From the NCBI RefSeq assembly GCF_006542355.1, contig NZ_CP038141.1, forward strand, positions 1,883,501-1,947,500: 64,000 bases of DNA, in the 5' to 3' direction. The stretch's first letter is position 1. Each line of letters starts with the position of its first letter. Source of the DNA: Swingsia samuiensis (GTDB lineage: Bacteria; Pseudomonadota; Alphaproteobacteria; Acetobacterales; Acetobacteraceae). The translations under genes were made by a program, and so were the position numbers. The notes beneath the pieces were generated by a model. The model had not been told where the DNA came from and did no database searches. It worked only from the letters and a program-made list of their open reading frames with translations. Shown here in pieces: positions 53,619-63,942 of this stretch.

Positions 53619-54003
53619 TACGAGTGCTTCACCCAAAGTTGAGGGCGTTTTAATACAGTTTAGGAAGTTTTCTCAAGTGTGATAATGTTGAGTTTATAAC
53701 AATCTGTAACTTCTATATAAATTAAGCCTCATTCTTACAAGGGGAAAGGGTGGTTTTCCATTTTAGCTTGGTCGCTCAAATTATATGGTATTTCGCTAAA
53801 AAACAGGAATGATTTTAAATATAAATTCTGAAGGGAGTAGGTTGGGTTGCGCAAATGAGTGTGGAATATATACAACACAAAGACAAGGTTTTGTCTGTTA
53901 GCGAACAATCAGAGGTGGAGAAGACCTCAATTGTGGAGTGCGATTCGAATTGGTTTTTTATGTTTTATCATGGTTGGGTTTGAGAAAGATTTATTTCCAG
54001 TGT

Positions 54004-54024
54004 GCTTGCCGTTAAAGGGCAAGC
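54004..54024 (+). promoter_or_regulatory. Hairpin in the cysG leader
   Basis: Arms GCTTGCC and GGCAAGC (54004-54010 with 54018-54024) with a seven-base loop are followed by TGTTTGAC, a weak T-run. It lies 42 bases before cysG and could be a weak attenuator. Confidence 0.4.
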
Positions 54025-54065
54025 TGTTTGACATACTTTTAAAAGGCATCTGCTGAGAAAACTAT

Positions 54066-55475
54066 ATGGATTATGAAATGGCCTTATCTGATGCTGAGCA
54101 GGGTTGGTTCCCTATATCACTTCGTTTGAAAAACGAGCGCGTGTTGCTGGTTGGAGGAGGTGAGGTTGCTGTTAATAAAGGGCGATTGCTTTTAGATCAT
54201 GGGGCTAAAATTGAAGTTGTTGCAGAACATTTAAATGCGATTATTCAAGGATGGGTTGACCTTGGGGTTGTTGATTATATTGGTCAGAGTGTAAAAGAAG
54301 ATATTTTAAAAGAGATCATTCCCGGTTGTCGATTGGTTTATGCTGCGACGGATGATCGAGCGGTTAATCGTGTTGTTGCGCGCTTAGCGGATGAATTAAG
54401 GGTTCCAGTTTGTGCTGTTGATGACCCGGCTCCATCGAGTTTTATAACGCCTGCACAAGTGAGGCGTGGTTCTGTTAGAATTGCTATATCAACAGCAGGC
54501 GGAGCTCCTGTTTTAGCACGACGTTTAAGAGAGGAAATAGAAGGCTGGCTTCCAGAAGGGACTGGGAGTTTGGCTTCTTATATGCGTTCCCGGCGGATGA
54601 AAGTGTCAACCCGGTATCCGGATGTACAAAACCGTAAGCGCATATGGGAAGATTTTCTGGATGGTCGTGGTGCGGAGTATGCTCGATCAGGGGATGCAGA
54701 AAAAGCAGATCAGATTTTAGATAATTTATTGGATGGTTATGCAAAAAATGGTGAGGTGTGGATCGTGGGGGCCGGGCCTGGGGATCCGGATTTATTAACG
54801 TTAAAGGCCTTGCACTGCATGCAAAATGCAGATGTTGTTTTGTATGATAATCTTCTTCCCAAGGTTCTGTTAGAGCGTGTGAGGCGGGATGCGGAGCTGA
54901 TTTTTGTTGGGAAACAAAAAGACCGGCATGCGATGCCTCAAGATCTTATTAATGAAGAGATTATAAAGCATGCACGAGCAGGGCAAAGAGTATTAAGACT
55001 AAAAGGGGGAGATCCTTTTATTTTCGGTCGAGGAGGAGAAGAAGTTGAATCTCTTATGCAGGCCGGTGTTGCATTTAAAGTTGTTCCAGGAATTACCGCG
55101 GCGAGTGGTTGTGCTGCGTATGCCGGAATCCCATTAACCCATCGTGATTGTGCTCAAGCCTGTTTGTTTGTGACGGGGCATGCACGGGCAGATGGTCAGT
55201 TGGATCTGCCATGGTCTGATATGGCTGACCGGCGCCAGACGGTCGTTATTTATATGGGAATATCCACTCTTCCTTTGTTGATGGAAGGGTTGAAAGAGCA
55301 TGGTTTGCCTTCAGATTGGCCTGTAGCGGTTGTTGAGCGCGGCACGCAGACAACACAACGCGTGGTGGTTGGAACGTTAGGTGATATCGCTCAAAAGGTA
55401 CGAGAGTTGGATGTTAAATCCCCAGCGTTAATTATCGTTGGAAAAGTTGTGGGCCATAGGGTCGTTTCTCTTTAA
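54066..55475 (+). CDS. cysG: Siroheme synthase CysG
   Basis: The trifunctional 469-residue enzyme makes siroheme for sulfite or nitrite reduction. The N-terminal precorrin-2 dehydrogenase/ferrochelatase part (about 1-215) begins with [13 protein letters not shown] and contains [10 protein letters not shown]. The C-terminal uroporphyrinogen-III methyltransferase (about 230-469) starts with [18 protein letters not shown] and includes [16 protein letters not shown]. Both halves are intact. It is not followed here by cysI or cysH as is common, but by glutaminase, 11 bases downstream. Confidence 0.94.
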   Translation: MDYEMALSDAEQGWFPISLRLKNERVLLVGGGEVAVNKGRLLLDHGAKIEVVAEHLNAIIQGWVDLGVVDYIGQSVKEDILKEIIPGCRLVYAATDDRAVNRVVARLADELRVPVCAVDDPAPSSFITPAQVRRGSVRIAISTAGGAPVLARRLREEIEGWLPEGTGSLASYMRSRRMKVSTRYPDVQNRKRIWEDFLDGRGAEYARSGDAEKADQILDNLLDGYAKNGEVWIVGAGPGDPDLLTLKALHCMQNADVVLYDNLLPKVLLERVRRDAELIFVGKQKDRHAMPQDLINEEIIKHARAGQRVLRLKGGDPFIFGRGGEEVESLMQAGVAFKVVPGITAASGCAAYAGIPLTHRDCAQACLFVTGHARADGQLDLPWSDMADRRQTVVIYMGISTLPLLMEGLKEHGLPSDWPVAVVERGTQTTQRVVVGTLGDIAQKVRELDVKSPALIIVGKVVGHRVVSL

Positions 55476-55486
55476 AGGATTATATC

Positions 55487-56416
55487 GTGTCTTTGGCACA
55501 AATTATTTCTGAAATTTCGTATGAGATGCAGGGTGAGAAAGACCGAGGGAAAACCGCAAGTTACATTCCTTCTTTAGCGCAAGTAGACTTGCATCATTGG
55601 GGAATGGCAATCGTTGATCGAGATGGCAAAATGTATGCCTCTGGAGATTCCCATAAGCAATTCTCGATACAAAGTGTATCGAAGGTTTTTGGCTTGAGTT
55701 TGGCCCTTGACTTAGAGGGAGATGATTTATGGGAGCGTGTTCGGCAAGAACCTTCAGGAAGTCCGTTTAACTCAATCATTCAGTTAGAAAGTGAGCATGG
55801 CATTCCTCGGAATCCGTTTATTAATGCGGGTGCGATTGTTGTTTCTGATATTTTGGTTTCAAAATATGGGTTTCAAGGAGCGCAAGGTGCTCTTTTACAG
55901 TTGTTGAACCCATTGGTGTCTAACATTGATGGAATGTTTATTGATTATGAGTTAGCGCAAGAAGAGGATGAGACAGGGTTTAGAAACCGGGCATTAACGA
56001 ATTACATGAAAAATTTTGATAATATTCATAATTCCGTTGATGAGACATTGGGGTTTTATTTTAGGCAATGCGCTTTATCGATGAATTGTCAGCAATTAGC
56101 TGAAGCAGGCGCATTTCTTATGTCCGCCGGAATAAACCCTCGAAATGGTAAACGTGTTTTGTCGACAAGACACACGCAAACAACACTCGCACTAATGATG
56201 ATGTGTGGTCATTATGATGGGTCTGGGGCTTTTGCCGTTCGCGTTGGTCTTCCCGGAAAGTCGGGGGTAGGGGGAGGTATTCTGGCTATTGTTCCGGGGG
56301 TAGCGTCAATTGCGGTATGGTCGCCCGGGTTAAATGAAAAAGGAAATTCATTATTGGGAACAAAATCCTTAGAACGCTTGGTTCAAAAGACGGGGTGGAG
56401 TGTATTCCGATATTAA
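55487..56416 (+). CDS. glsA: Glutaminase
   Basis: This beta-lactamase-fold enzyme hydrolyses glutamine to glutamate and ammonia. The 309-residue protein has the catalytic S-x-x-K at S63-K66 (QSVSKVF), the NPFINAGAI segment and the GKSGVGGGI motif near the C-terminus, all typical of GlsA. The start GTG 55487 has AAAGGA seven bases upstream. Glutaminase can release ammonia for acid tolerance, which fits an acid-producing bacterium. It is probably co-transcribed with cysG and converges on mntH with a nine-base gap. Confidence 0.95.
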   Translation: MSLAQIISEISYEMQGEKDRGKTASYIPSLAQVDLHHWGMAIVDRDGKMYASGDSHKQFSIQSVSKVFGLSLALDLEGDDLWERVRQEPSGSPFNSIIQLESEHGIPRNPFINAGAIVVSDILVSKYGFQGAQGALLQLLNPLVSNIDGMFIDYELAQEEDETGFRNRALTNYMKNFDNIHNSVDETLGFYFRQCALSMNCQQLAEAGAFLMSAGINPRNGKRVLSTRHTQTTLALMMMCGHYDGSGAFAVRVGLPGKSGVGGGILAIVPGVASIAVWSPGLNEKGNSLLGTKSLERLVQKTGWSVFRY

Positions 56417-56425
56417 AACATATGT

Positions 56426-57724
56426 TTATGTAAAACTATCAATGATGAGCTTAATATTGAGTATAATAATAAATATAGAAACAGCCCATGAAAGAAAGGC
56501 TATGGGTTTTGGTATTACAAATTCTTTCATAATATTTGTTTTTGAAGAAAATAGAACAAGAGGGATAATGGCAAATGGCAGCTGGAAAGAGAGAATGATT
56601 TGACTGAGCATTAACAGAGAGTCAATTTTTTGCTCTCCATAGAGGAGTATAACAAAAATTACAGGAATAATGGCTAGACTTCGGGTGATTAATCGTCTTG
56701 CCCAGCTAGGAATTTTTAAGTTTAAGAAACCCTCCATAATAATTTGACCAGCGAGAGTGCCTGTTACCGTAGAGTTTGTTCCAGCAGCTAATAAAGCAAC
56801 AGCAAATAATGTAGAGGCTGCGCTTATTCCAAGGGCTGGAGAGAGCAAACGGTATGCTTCGCTAATTTCAGATACATCTTTGTGGCCTGTCGTATGAAAA
56901 GCTGCGGCCGATACGATGAGTATGGCAGCGTTGATAAAAAGAGCAAACATAAGAGCTATAGAACTATCCAAGGTCGCCCATTTTATAGCTTCTGTTTTTC
57001 CTTCAACAGAGCGTTCATAAGCGCGTGTTTGCACGATGGAGGAATGTAAATAGAGATTATGCGGCATAACGGTCGCGCCAATTATGCCAATGGCAATGTA
57101 GAGCATGCCGGGGTTTTTAATAACCTGAGCAGACGGAAGAATATTCTGGAAGATAGATGGTAGTGGAGGAGAAGCCGCAATAAGCTGAATGAAAAAACAA
57201 ACAGCAATAATACTTATGAGGCTAATCACAAAAGACTCTAAGTATCTGAATCCTTTTCCCATAAGAAGTAAAACAAGAATGGCATCAAAAGCAGATATTA
57301 AGGCGCCCATTATTAAGGGGAAACCAAATAAAAGCTGTAATGCCACTGCTGTGCCTATAACTTCAGCAAGGTCACAGGCGATAATGGCAATTTCACATGC
57401 AAACCAAAGAGGAATATTAATAAAAGGAGGAAAGTAAGCTTTACAAGCTTGAGCTAAGTCTTTTCCTGTCGCAATCCCTAAGCGGGCTGCTAAAGCTTGT
57501 AGGAGGATAGCAATTAAATTTGAGAGAATAATACTGCATAGCAAAGTATAGCCGTATTGAGCTCCGCCTTGGATATCTGTTTCCCAGTTTCCTGGGTCCA
57601 TATAGCCAACCGATATCATGTATCCGGGACCAACAAACGCTAAAAATCGTTTAAACCAAACTGTATTTTTTTCTGGTAGGCGTATACTTGAAAAAACTTC
57701 AGATAAACTTTTGTTTTGTGACAT
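56426..57724 (-). CDS. mntH: Nramp-family divalent metal transporter
   Basis: The 432-residue, 11-helix proton-coupled transporter takes up Mn2+ (and Fe2+). The helix-1 metal motif DPGNWETD is at about residues 43-50, and [10 protein letters not shown] marks helix 6, as in MntH proteins. Length is standard. Start ATG 57724 has a poor ribosome site. The 247-base region upstream, shared with the divergent yfdX gene, is AT-rich; I cannot identify a Mur, Fur or MntR box in it with confidence. Confidence 0.95.
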   Translation of the reverse strand: MSQNKSLSEVFSSIRLPEKNTVWFKRFLAFVGPGYMISVGYMDPGNWETDIQGGAQYGYTLLCSIILSNLIAILLQALAARLGIATGKDLAQACKAYFPPFINIPLWFACEIAIIACDLAEVIGTAVALQLLFGFPLIMGALISAFDAILVLLLMGKGFRYLESFVISLISIIAVCFFIQLIAASPPLPSIFQNILPSAQVIKNPGMLYIAIGIIGATVMPHNLYLHSSIVQTRAYERSVEGKTEAIKWATLDSSIALMFALFINAAILIVSAAAFHTTGHKDVSEISEAYRLLSPALGISAASTLFAVALLAAGTNSTVTGTLAGQIIMEGFLNLKIPSWARRLITRSLAIIPVIFVILLYGEQKIDSLLMLSQIILSFQLPFAIIPLVLFSSKTNIMKEFVIPKPIAFLSWAVSIFIIILNIKLIIDSFT

Positions 57725-57971
57725 CGAATTTATTTCATGGCCTTCAGATTGATATAATAATTTATGTTAAAAAAAGGAGGAAGAAAAGTTTTTATATTTT
57801 TGCAGAAGTTACAAGATAACAAAAAATTGAATAAAAATAAGATGTTTTTAAGAAATAATATATAAATAGCCTTACGAAAGATACGCATTGAAGATATGTT
57901 TTCAGGAAAGATAAAACCGAAAAGATCAATGGTATTATCTTATTATTTTTAATGAGTTAAGGAGAGTTTCT

Positions 57972-58655
57972 ATGCGTTCTCTACTTGCAGCACTATTAAT
58001 TGCGACTACATTTTCTACGCCAGCTTGGGCAAGCGGCTCAAAACTACATGCTGAATGGGAAAATTTTAAAGCTCATCGAGCATTCCATCATTTGTCTGTT
58101 GATGGGCAAAAAGCTTTTGCAGATATTTTAAAGGCTCATGATTTATTGCAGGCAGGTAAAACTGATCCGGCAGTTCCTCTATTATATGATGCTCAAAAAC
58201 GCCTTGCTGCCGCTCAAAAAGCAGACCAACGCTTTAAAGCAGCTGAGTCACAACTCCAGCCAGCTCCTCAGCATCAGGCTGATGCTAACCACAAAGCAAC
58301 AGAAGGTACTGTGGATTGGCTTCCTCTAGGAGGAGAGTTCATCGTTAGTGAATCTCTAAGTCCAGAGAAAAAGGCAGCTGTAGCAACGGCGAATACTCAA
58401 TTAAAGTCTGGAGATAGTAAGCAGGCAGCACAAACGATGCAGGTTGTAGGGGTGGATGCTGATTTCATTATAGCCCTTGCTCCATTACAGCCAACAATCG
58501 GTGCCCTTAATCGTGCAAATATCTTCACAGAAGGGCGCCAGCCGACACAGGCTTTAAGTGCTTTGGATGATATTTTAGATTCATTAGTTTTTGTTTCAGA
58601 GAATAGTATCATTCAGAATGATCCTGCTGCTGGAACATCAGCACCATCTAAATAA
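57972..58655 (+). CDS. YfdX family periplasmic protein
   Basis: The 227-residue protein has a signal peptide (cleavage near AWA at about residue 18-20) and the YfdX domain (helical, about 40-210, with the WLPLGGEF segment). In E. coli yfdX is controlled by EvgA and sits by the oxalate-dependent acid-tolerance genes; elsewhere YfdX proteins occur alone and their activity is unsettled. Here it is monocistronic, with AAGGAGAG before ATG 57972 and a terminator just after. In an acid-producing organism an acid-stress chaperone role is plausible. Confidence 0.85.
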   Translation: MRSLLAALLIATTFSTPAWASGSKLHAEWENFKAHRAFHHLSVDGQKAFADILKAHDLLQAGKTDPAVPLLYDAQKRLAAAQKADQRFKAAESQLQPAPQHQADANHKATEGTVDWLPLGGEFIVSESLSPEKKAAVATANTQLKSGDSKQAAQTMQVVGVDADFIIALAPLQPTIGALNRANIFTEGRQPTQALSALDDILDSLVFVSENSIIQNDPAAGTSAPSK

Positions 58656-58664
58656 AGATAAAAG

Positions 58665-58701
58665 ATGGCTATCTGTGTCTTTTTTATCAGCAGATAGCCA
58701 T
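58665..58701 (+). terminator. Terminator after the yfdX-like gene
   Basis: A perfect 11-base-pair stem ATGGCTATCTG/CAGATAGCCAT (58665-58675 with 58691-58701) has a 15-base loop and is followed by TTTATTCTTTT. Confidence 0.8.
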
Positions 58702-58758
58702 TTTATTCTTTTCAAAACATTAAAAAACTTAAGTAAGTGTAGAAAAAAGGGTATTTTA

Positions 58759-58800
58759 ATGCAATATAAGAAGATCTCATTATATAAGTTGTCAAAATGA
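58759..58800 (+). CDS. Possible 13-residue leader peptide upstream of the SDR gene
   Basis: ATG 58759 has AGG about eight bases upstream and opens a 13-codon frame, MQYKKISLYKLSK, whose stop overlaps the SDR start as ATGA. The SDR start itself has no ribosome site. This suggests a coupled leader peptide, but length alone gives little coding evidence. Confidence 0.4.
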   Translation: MQYKKISLYKLSK

Positions 58801-59636
58801 ATAAAAATCTACCTTTTTCAGGTGAGCCTACTTTATCTCAACCGATTGCTCTTTTAACTGGCGCGAGTGGAGGGATTGGAAAAGAATTAACCCATTTTTT
58901 ATTAAAACAAGGGTACCATGTTGTTCTCCCATTAAGAAATCTTGAAAAAGCGTATAAAATATTTGGGAAAGAGCATAAAAATATCACTTATATCGAATGT
59001 GATTTATCGCAGCAATTGGACTTGGGTAAAGTCAGTCGTGCTGTTCATGATTTGGGTGGAAGAGTTGAGAAAGTCATTCACTGTGCAGGCTGCATTGCTC
59101 CAGAGAATATTGACGCCATACAGTCAGAAAATGTAACGGCTCAACTGACGATTAATTTGTATGCGCCAATATTATTAACGACAGAATTATATCCTTTTTT
59201 CCGAAAAGGAACGCATATTGTTTTTGTTAATTCAGTTGCAGGGGCTTTACCATTAGAGGGGAGTAGCATCTATACAGCCTCTAAATTTGGGCTACGTGGT
59301 TTTGCGCGTGCACTTCAGCTCGATGTTCGGAAGAAAGGGATAGGTGTGTCTTCCATTTTTCTAGGAGCAGTTGATACTCCGATGTTAGAAAAAGAGATGG
59401 AAGATGGTGGTTCTATTTTGAATTTTGTGAGCCAGCCAGCAGATCCTTATTATGTAGCAAAACTAATTATGAAATTGTCTAGAACATCAGGGAAAGAGTT
59501 GTTCTTGCCCAGAATAGATGGATTCTTCGCTCACGCTTGCCTCCTGATGCCGTGGTTACTACGGTTGAGTTCTCCTATTTTAATGTATTTTGGAAAAAGA
59601 GGGCTTCTTCAATTTCAAAAGAAAAGAGCAAAATAG
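58797..59636 (+). CDS. SDR-family oxidoreductase with C-terminal hydrophobic segment
   Basis: The 279-residue short-chain dehydrogenase has the cofactor motif TGASGGIG (about 21-28), a CAGCIAP place for NAG, Ser in VNSVAGALP and the catalytic Tyr/Lys in YTASK. A hydrophobic stretch near the C-terminus (about 243-262, HACLLMPWLLRLSSPILMY) suggests membrane association, as in 3-ketosphinganine reductase-like SDRs. The 3-ketosphinganine reductase expected beside spt is not in the cluster 5 kb upstream, so this is a candidate, but the evidence is only circumstantial. Its translation may depend on the leader frame at 58759. Confidence 0.7.
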   Translation: MNKNLPFSGEPTLSQPIALLTGASGGIGKELTHFLLKQGYHVVLPLRNLEKAYKIFGKEHKNITYIECDLSQQLDLGKVSRAVHDLGGRVEKVIHCAGCIAPENIDAIQSENVTAQLTINLYAPILLTTELYPFFRKGTHIVFVNSVAGALPLEGSSIYTASKFGLRGFARALQLDVRKKGIGVSSIFLGAVDTPMLEKEMEDGGSILNFVSQPADPYYVAKLIMKLSRTSGKELFLPRIDGFFAHACLLMPWLLRLSSPILMYFGKRGLLQFQKKRAK

Positions 59637-59879
59637 TCATTTTCGTTTTGGGGTTAGTTTTAAGAACAAGAATGGAACAAAAAAGTAAACGGCAACCAAT
59701 GCAATTAACGGCCTTACAAGCCAATTCATGTCCACCTTGAGTAAGGTGGACGTGAACATATTGGCAAGGCCGATCACACAAGAAACACAGAAGAAACCGA
59801 TTACATTCGCTAAGAATGTACGGTTTGCATTAATGTCATGCATTTGAGAAAGGAGGGTCGTCTTGGGGAGAGGGGCCAT
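59637..59879 (-). CDS. Small two-helix membrane protein
   Basis: I do not recognise this 80-residue protein. It has two predicted membrane helices (about residues 24-44 and 53-73) with basic ends (KLTPKRK at the C-terminus), so it is probably an inner-membrane protein. It begins 13 bases after the metH stop on the same strand, which suggests co-transcription, though ATG 59879 has only a weak ribosome site. Its stop codon directly abuts the convergent SDR stop. The role is unknown. Confidence 0.5.
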   Translation of the reverse strand: MAPLPKTTLLSQMHDINANRTFLANVIGFFCVSCVIGLANMFTSTLLKVDMNWLVRPLIALVAVYFFVPFLFLKLTPKRK

Positions 59880-59892
59880 AACGCAATCTTTC

Positions 59893-62800
59893 TTAGACTG
59901 TAAAATATTTCGCTTTTGGATTGAGTATCACAAGAGCAGATGTTGATTGTTCTGGATGAAGCTGAAAACCGTCAGAAAGAGAAATACCGATTTTATCAGC
60001 ATTCAATAGCTTTAAGATCGGTTCTTGGTCTTCTAACCGTGGGCAAGCCGGGTATCCAAATGAATAGCGGGATCCTCGATAGGATTGAGCTAACATTTTT
60101 TCCATGTCCTTATCGTCTTCGGCTGCGAAACCTAATTCGGCTCTAATTCTTTTATGTGTATATTCGGCCATTGCTTCTGCCATTTCGACAGAGAGGCCGT
60201 GTAGATAGAGATAATCTTGGTAACGGTTTTCCTCAAACCATTCTCGCGCGAGGTCGGAAGCTTTTTGACCGACCGTAACGACTTGTAAACCAACTACATC
60301 TCGATGCTCGTCATTTACGTCACGGACAAAGTCAGCAATGCATTCGCCGTCGTCTTTAGGCTGACGCGGTAAAGTGAAGCGAGCTACTTCGCGCTGTCCA
60401 TCTTCTTCAAACAGGATGAGATCATTACCTTCCCCGGCGGCTTTCCAGTAACCATAACTTGCTTGGGGAGTTAAAATATTTTGTTCAGCATTTAAAGCAA
60501 GCATACGCTTGAGAACAGGGCGTAACTCTACTTTTGCGTATTGCATAAACTCCTCAAGCGAGCGTCCTTGCTTTCGGAAACCCCATTGGAATTGATACAA
60601 AGACCGTTCGTTTAGGAATGGTAAAACTGCATTTGCGGATGCCTCAACGATACGATTTCCCCAAAAAGGTGGTTCAATGAGAGGTAAGGAACCTGAGATA
60701 CGTTCACGACGCGCATGAGCTTCTGCTTTATTAACGGGTGTAAAGCCCCGTGTCTCAGCCGTCTCAGGAGCGCGGGCATTTTTTCTACTGGATTTTCCTG
60801 CGCGTCGTGTTTGGATTGCATTTAAATAATGATCAAATTCTTTTTGAGCGACTTTATCCATCAACGAAAGACCATCAAAGGCATCACGAGCGTAAGCAAC
60901 GCGACCGGGTTCAGTTCCGCCGTAGGAAAGAGCACATTCTTCTTCTACATAGTTACGTGTGAGAGCCGCACCACCTAGAATAACGGGAGTAGTAATGCCT
61001 TGACGGTGCATTTCTTCTAGGTTTTCTCGCATAATAACGGTCGATTTTACGAGGAGGCCTGACATCCCGATAGCATCTGCTTTATGTTCTTTTGCAGCTG
61101 CAATCATATCAGCTAGAGGGACTTTAATTCCCAGATTAATGACTTGGTAGCCATTATTCGTCAAAATGATATCAACTAAGTTCTTTCCAATATCATGAAC
61201 ATCGCCTTTTACCGTGGCAAGAACCATGGTTCCTCGGTGCTGACCTTCCACTTTTTCCATGTATGGCTCAAGCCAAGCGACTGCTGTTTTCATAGTTTCA
61301 GCAGATTGTAGAACAAAGGGAAGTTGCATTTTCCCAGAGCCAAATAACTCTCCAACGACCTTCATACCATCCAGTAAAACTGTATTGATGATATCAATAG
61401 GCGCCATTTCTTGCATGGCCGCTTCGAGATCCTCTTCAATGCCTTTTCGGTCACCATCAACAATACGGTCTTTCAAGCGCTCAGCAGGAGTTTCTGCTCG
61501 TCGTTTTTTGACGGCATCTGCGGCTTTACGTCCAGAAAAGAGTTCTAATAGCTTTTGGAGAGGGTCGTAATCTTCTGCTCGGCGATCAAAAATTAGGTCT
61601 TCTGCAACCTTAACTTCATTGGGGTCAATTAAATGGAGAGGCCGAATTTTAGAAACGTGAACGATGGCACCAGTCATACCCGCTTTTATGGCGTGATCCA
61701 GAAAGACTGAATTAAGAACAGCTCGTGCCGCAGGGTTTAAGCCAAACGAAATATTGGAAAGGCCAAGAATAATTTGAATATCGGGAAATTTTTCACGGAT
61801 GAGACGAATACCCTCCAAGGTCCAGAGACCTAATTTGCGGTCGTCTTCTACCCCCGTTGCAATTGTAAATGTAAGAGGATCAATCATAAGGTCAGATTGA
61901 GGCAGACCGTATTGATTGCAGGCAAAATCAACTAAACGTTCAGCGATACGGAGTTTGTCTTCTGGCTCTTTTGCCATTCCAACTTCGTCAATGGTTAGAC
62001 CGATCACGGCAGCACCGAATTTACGGGCTAATTTCATTCGGTCGTGTGCTTGGTCTTCTCCATCTTCAAAATTGATAGAGTTGATGATGGCTTTTCCGCC
62101 ATAAAGCTTAAGAGCCGATTCAATGACAGGTGTTTCAGTTGAATCAATAACAAGCGGAGCGTTTACGGCTGCTGTGAAGCGCTGGATAACTTCATCCATT
62201 TCTGCTTTTTCGTCACGCCCAACAAAAGCAGTGCAAACATCCAAAGCATTCGAGCCTTCAGCTGTTTGTTCTCGTCCTATAGCGACACACCCATCCCAAT
62301 CTCCAGCGGCTTGGAGTTCTCGCCATTTTTTAGAGCCGTTTGCATTGCAGCGTTCACCGATTGAGAAATAGCTGTTCTCTTGTCGTAATGGGACTTGAGT
62401 ATATAGGCTGGATACAGAGGGCATCCATATAGCGCTTCTTTTTACAGGCCGTGGACGGATTTTTTCATTTCCAATCCGCCGAAGCATACTATCAAGAGCC
62501 TGAGTATGAGGGGTGGAGGTTCCACAGCATCCTCCAATTAAATTGAGGCCGTCTTCACGAACAAAACGTTCCATCCATGTGGCCATTTCTTGTGGGCTTA
62601 AAGGATAAACAGTTTGTCCATTTACCAGTTCTGGTAGGCCAGCATTGGGTTGCATGGAGAGAAGGCCGGGCCAATTTTCTGAAAGCCATTTTATATGTTC
62701 GGCCATCTCCTGAGGGCCAGTCGCACAGTTGAGGCCGATGGAAGGAACGTCCAAGGCGTTTACAGTTGTGGCCGCAGCAGCAATGTCTGGTCCAACCAAA

Positions 62801-63399
62801 AGGGTTCCGGTTGTTTCAACTGTGACTTGAACAAAAATAGGCGCTGTAGAATTCAGCTCTTTACGAGCTTTTTTTGCAGCATTAACCGCCGCTTTAATTT
62901 GTAAAGTATCTTGGCATGTTTCTATGAGGAAACCATCGACTCCCCCATCGATTAAACCGCGGCATTGCTCAGCAATTCCAGCTTCAAGAGTATCGTAATC
63001 TATATTTCCAAGGGTAGGGAGCTTGGTTCCTGGCCCTATTGATCCCATGACATAACGATGACGATCATCAGAAAATGTTTCAGCCGCTTCTCGGGCAAGA
63101 ATTGCAGAGGCACGATTGATTTCACGTGTTCGGTCTTGCAAACCAAATTCAGATAACGTGATAATAGAACCGCCGAATGTATTGGTTTCAACCATATCTG
63201 CGCCGGCTTCGAAATAACCACGGTGAATTTCGCGGACAAGTTCTGGGCGTGATAGGCTAAGAATTTCTGTACAGTTTTCCTGACCCCAATAATCTTTTTC
63301 AACGTCAAGATCGAGCATTTGCACACGAGATCCCATCCCACCATCGCAGAGCAAAACCTGATCAGATAACGCATCAAGTAGGTGGGGGCGTGAAGACAT
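59893..63399 (-). CDS. metH: Cobalamin-dependent methionine synthase
   Basis: MetH transfers a methyl group from methyltetrahydrofolate to homocysteine using cobalamin. The 1168-residue protein has all four modules: homocysteine-binding barrel with zinc GGCCG (about residue 288), pterin-binding domain (about 330-600), cobalamin-binding domain with DVHDIGKN (His about 735) and the SAM-dependent activation domain with SRYSFGYPACP. ATG 63399 gives the normal N-terminus; an upstream TTG is unlikely. The leader has no cobalamin or SAM riboswitch that I can see. Divergent from the CobW-like gene. Confidence 0.96.
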   Translation of the reverse strand: MSSRPHLLDALSDQVLLCDGGMGSRVQMLDLDVEKDYWGQENCTEILSLSRPELVREIHRGYFEAGADMVETNTFGGSIITLSEFGLQDRTREINRASAILAREAAETFSDDRHRYVMGSIGPGTKLPTLGNIDYDTLEAGIAEQCRGLIDGGVDGFLIETCQDTLQIKAAVNAAKKARKELNSTAPIFVQVTVETTGTLLVGPDIAAAATTVNALDVPSIGLNCATGPQEMAEHIKWLSENWPGLLSMQPNAGLPELVNGQTVYPLSPQEMATWMERFVREDGLNLIGGCCGTSTPHTQALDSMLRRIGNEKIRPRPVKRSAIWMPSVSSLYTQVPLRQENSYFSIGERCNANGSKKWRELQAAGDWDGCVAIGREQTAEGSNALDVCTAFVGRDEKAEMDEVIQRFTAAVNAPLVIDSTETPVIESALKLYGGKAIINSINFEDGEDQAHDRMKLARKFGAAVIGLTIDEVGMAKEPEDKLRIAERLVDFACNQYGLPQSDLMIDPLTFTIATGVEDDRKLGLWTLEGIRLIREKFPDIQIILGLSNISFGLNPAARAVLNSVFLDHAIKAGMTGAIVHVSKIRPLHLIDPNEVKVAEDLIFDRRAEDYDPLQKLLELFSGRKAADAVKKRRAETPAERLKDRIVDGDRKGIEEDLEAAMQEMAPIDIINTVLLDGMKVVGELFGSGKMQLPFVLQSAETMKTAVAWLEPYMEKVEGQHRGTMVLATVKGDVHDIGKNLVDIILTNNGYQVINLGIKVPLADMIAAAKEHKADAIGMSGLLVKSTVIMRENLEEMHRQGITTPVILGGAALTRNYVEEECALSYGGTEPGRVAYARDAFDGLSLMDKVAQKEFDHYLNAIQTRRAGKSSRKNARAPETAETRGFTPVNKAEAHARRERISGSLPLIEPPFWGNRIVEASANAVLPFLNERSLYQFQWGFRKQGRSLEEFMQYAKVELRPVLKRMLALNAEQNILTPQASYGYWKAAGEGNDLILFEEDGQREVARFTLPRQPKDDGECIADFVRDVNDEHRDVVGLQVVTVGQKASDLAREWFEENRYQDYLYLHGLSVEMAEAMAEYTHKRIRAELGFAAEDDKDMEKMLAQSYRGSRYSFGYPACPRLEDQEPILKLLNADKIGISLSDGFQLHPEQSTSALVILNPKAKYFTV

Positions 63400-63589
63400 T
63401 GAAAGCACTCTATATAATTTAAAGGTGACGGCAAAAGCCAACGTGTTCAGTATGTCGTATATAGCGATAGATGGAGCAGAGTAGCAAATCTGAAATTGAT
63501 AGCTTGTAGGATAATGTTCAGGTTTGGATGTATCTTGTTATGAAAATTGACGGTTTTTAAAACATTTATTAATCATGTGAGTATAAATT

Positions 63590-63925
63590 ATGACGCAGCT
63601 ATCACTATACGTTTTGTCTGACAGTTACGAATGGGCAGAAGACCTTAGACAAGATTCCGTTCTTATCTCGGAAAAATTGAATAGTTCGAACTGGGCGAAG
63701 GTGGTGTATTTATCTCCCCAACAGGCGGAAAAAAAGCATGGGATAACATGTGCTTGTTGTTCGCGAGGAGAGTTAGTTACTCTTTTGTCTAATTTGTATT
63801 TGGATCATGTTTTAGGCAGGGGAAATGCATTTAAATATGTTCTCGTAGAGGGGGAGAACAGCAAGGGAATTAAAGAAGAGTTGAGGCAGGATCCTTTAGT
63901 TTCTGCACGATATAATTTTTTATAA
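63590..63925 (+). CDS. Small CobW-like protein lacking the P-loop
   Basis: The 111-residue protein contains a C-x-C-C motif at residues 54-57 in TCACCSRGELVTLLSNL, close to the GCxCC-x2-R-x-DL segment of CobW/COG0523 metallochaperone GTPases. It then has YVLVEGENSKG, in the place of the CobW E-T-x-G switch, and QDPLVSARYNF. The GTP-binding Walker A that should lie at the N-terminus is absent, and the protein ends where CobW continues. It may be a stand-alone metal-binding relative. It is divergent from metH with a 190-base shared upstream region, which is suggestive because CobW proteins are linked to cobalt or zinc handling. Confidence 0.6.
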   Translation: MTQLSLYVLSDSYEWAEDLRQDSVLISEKLNSSNWAKVVYLSPQQAEKKHGITCACCSRGELVTLLSNLYLDHVLGRGNAFKYVLVEGENSKGIKEELRQDPLVSARYNFL

Positions 63926-63942
63926 TTTTTTTTGATTTTTAG

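Larger units (their letters stand above)
53539..54065. other. 527-base intergenic region between the lipid island and cysG
   Basis: The largest gap in the window. It holds a reverse-direction hairpin (53601-53618), a 42-codon forward frame from ATG 53855 to the TGA at 53981-53983 with a poor ribosome site, and a forward hairpin (54004-54024) shortly before cysG. No tRNA or known riboswitch is visible. The region should carry the divergent promoters for the ligase gene and for cysG. Confidence 0.6.

Noticed and set aside
53859..54056. A 65-codon forward frame before cysG
   Set aside because: It starts with GTG, overlaps another frame and a hairpin, has a poor ribosome site and no recognisable protein.
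63442..63589. Possible cobalamin or SAM riboswitch before metH
   Set aside because: No B12-box-like or SAM riboswitch core is visible on the reverse strand; only short AT-rich repeats.
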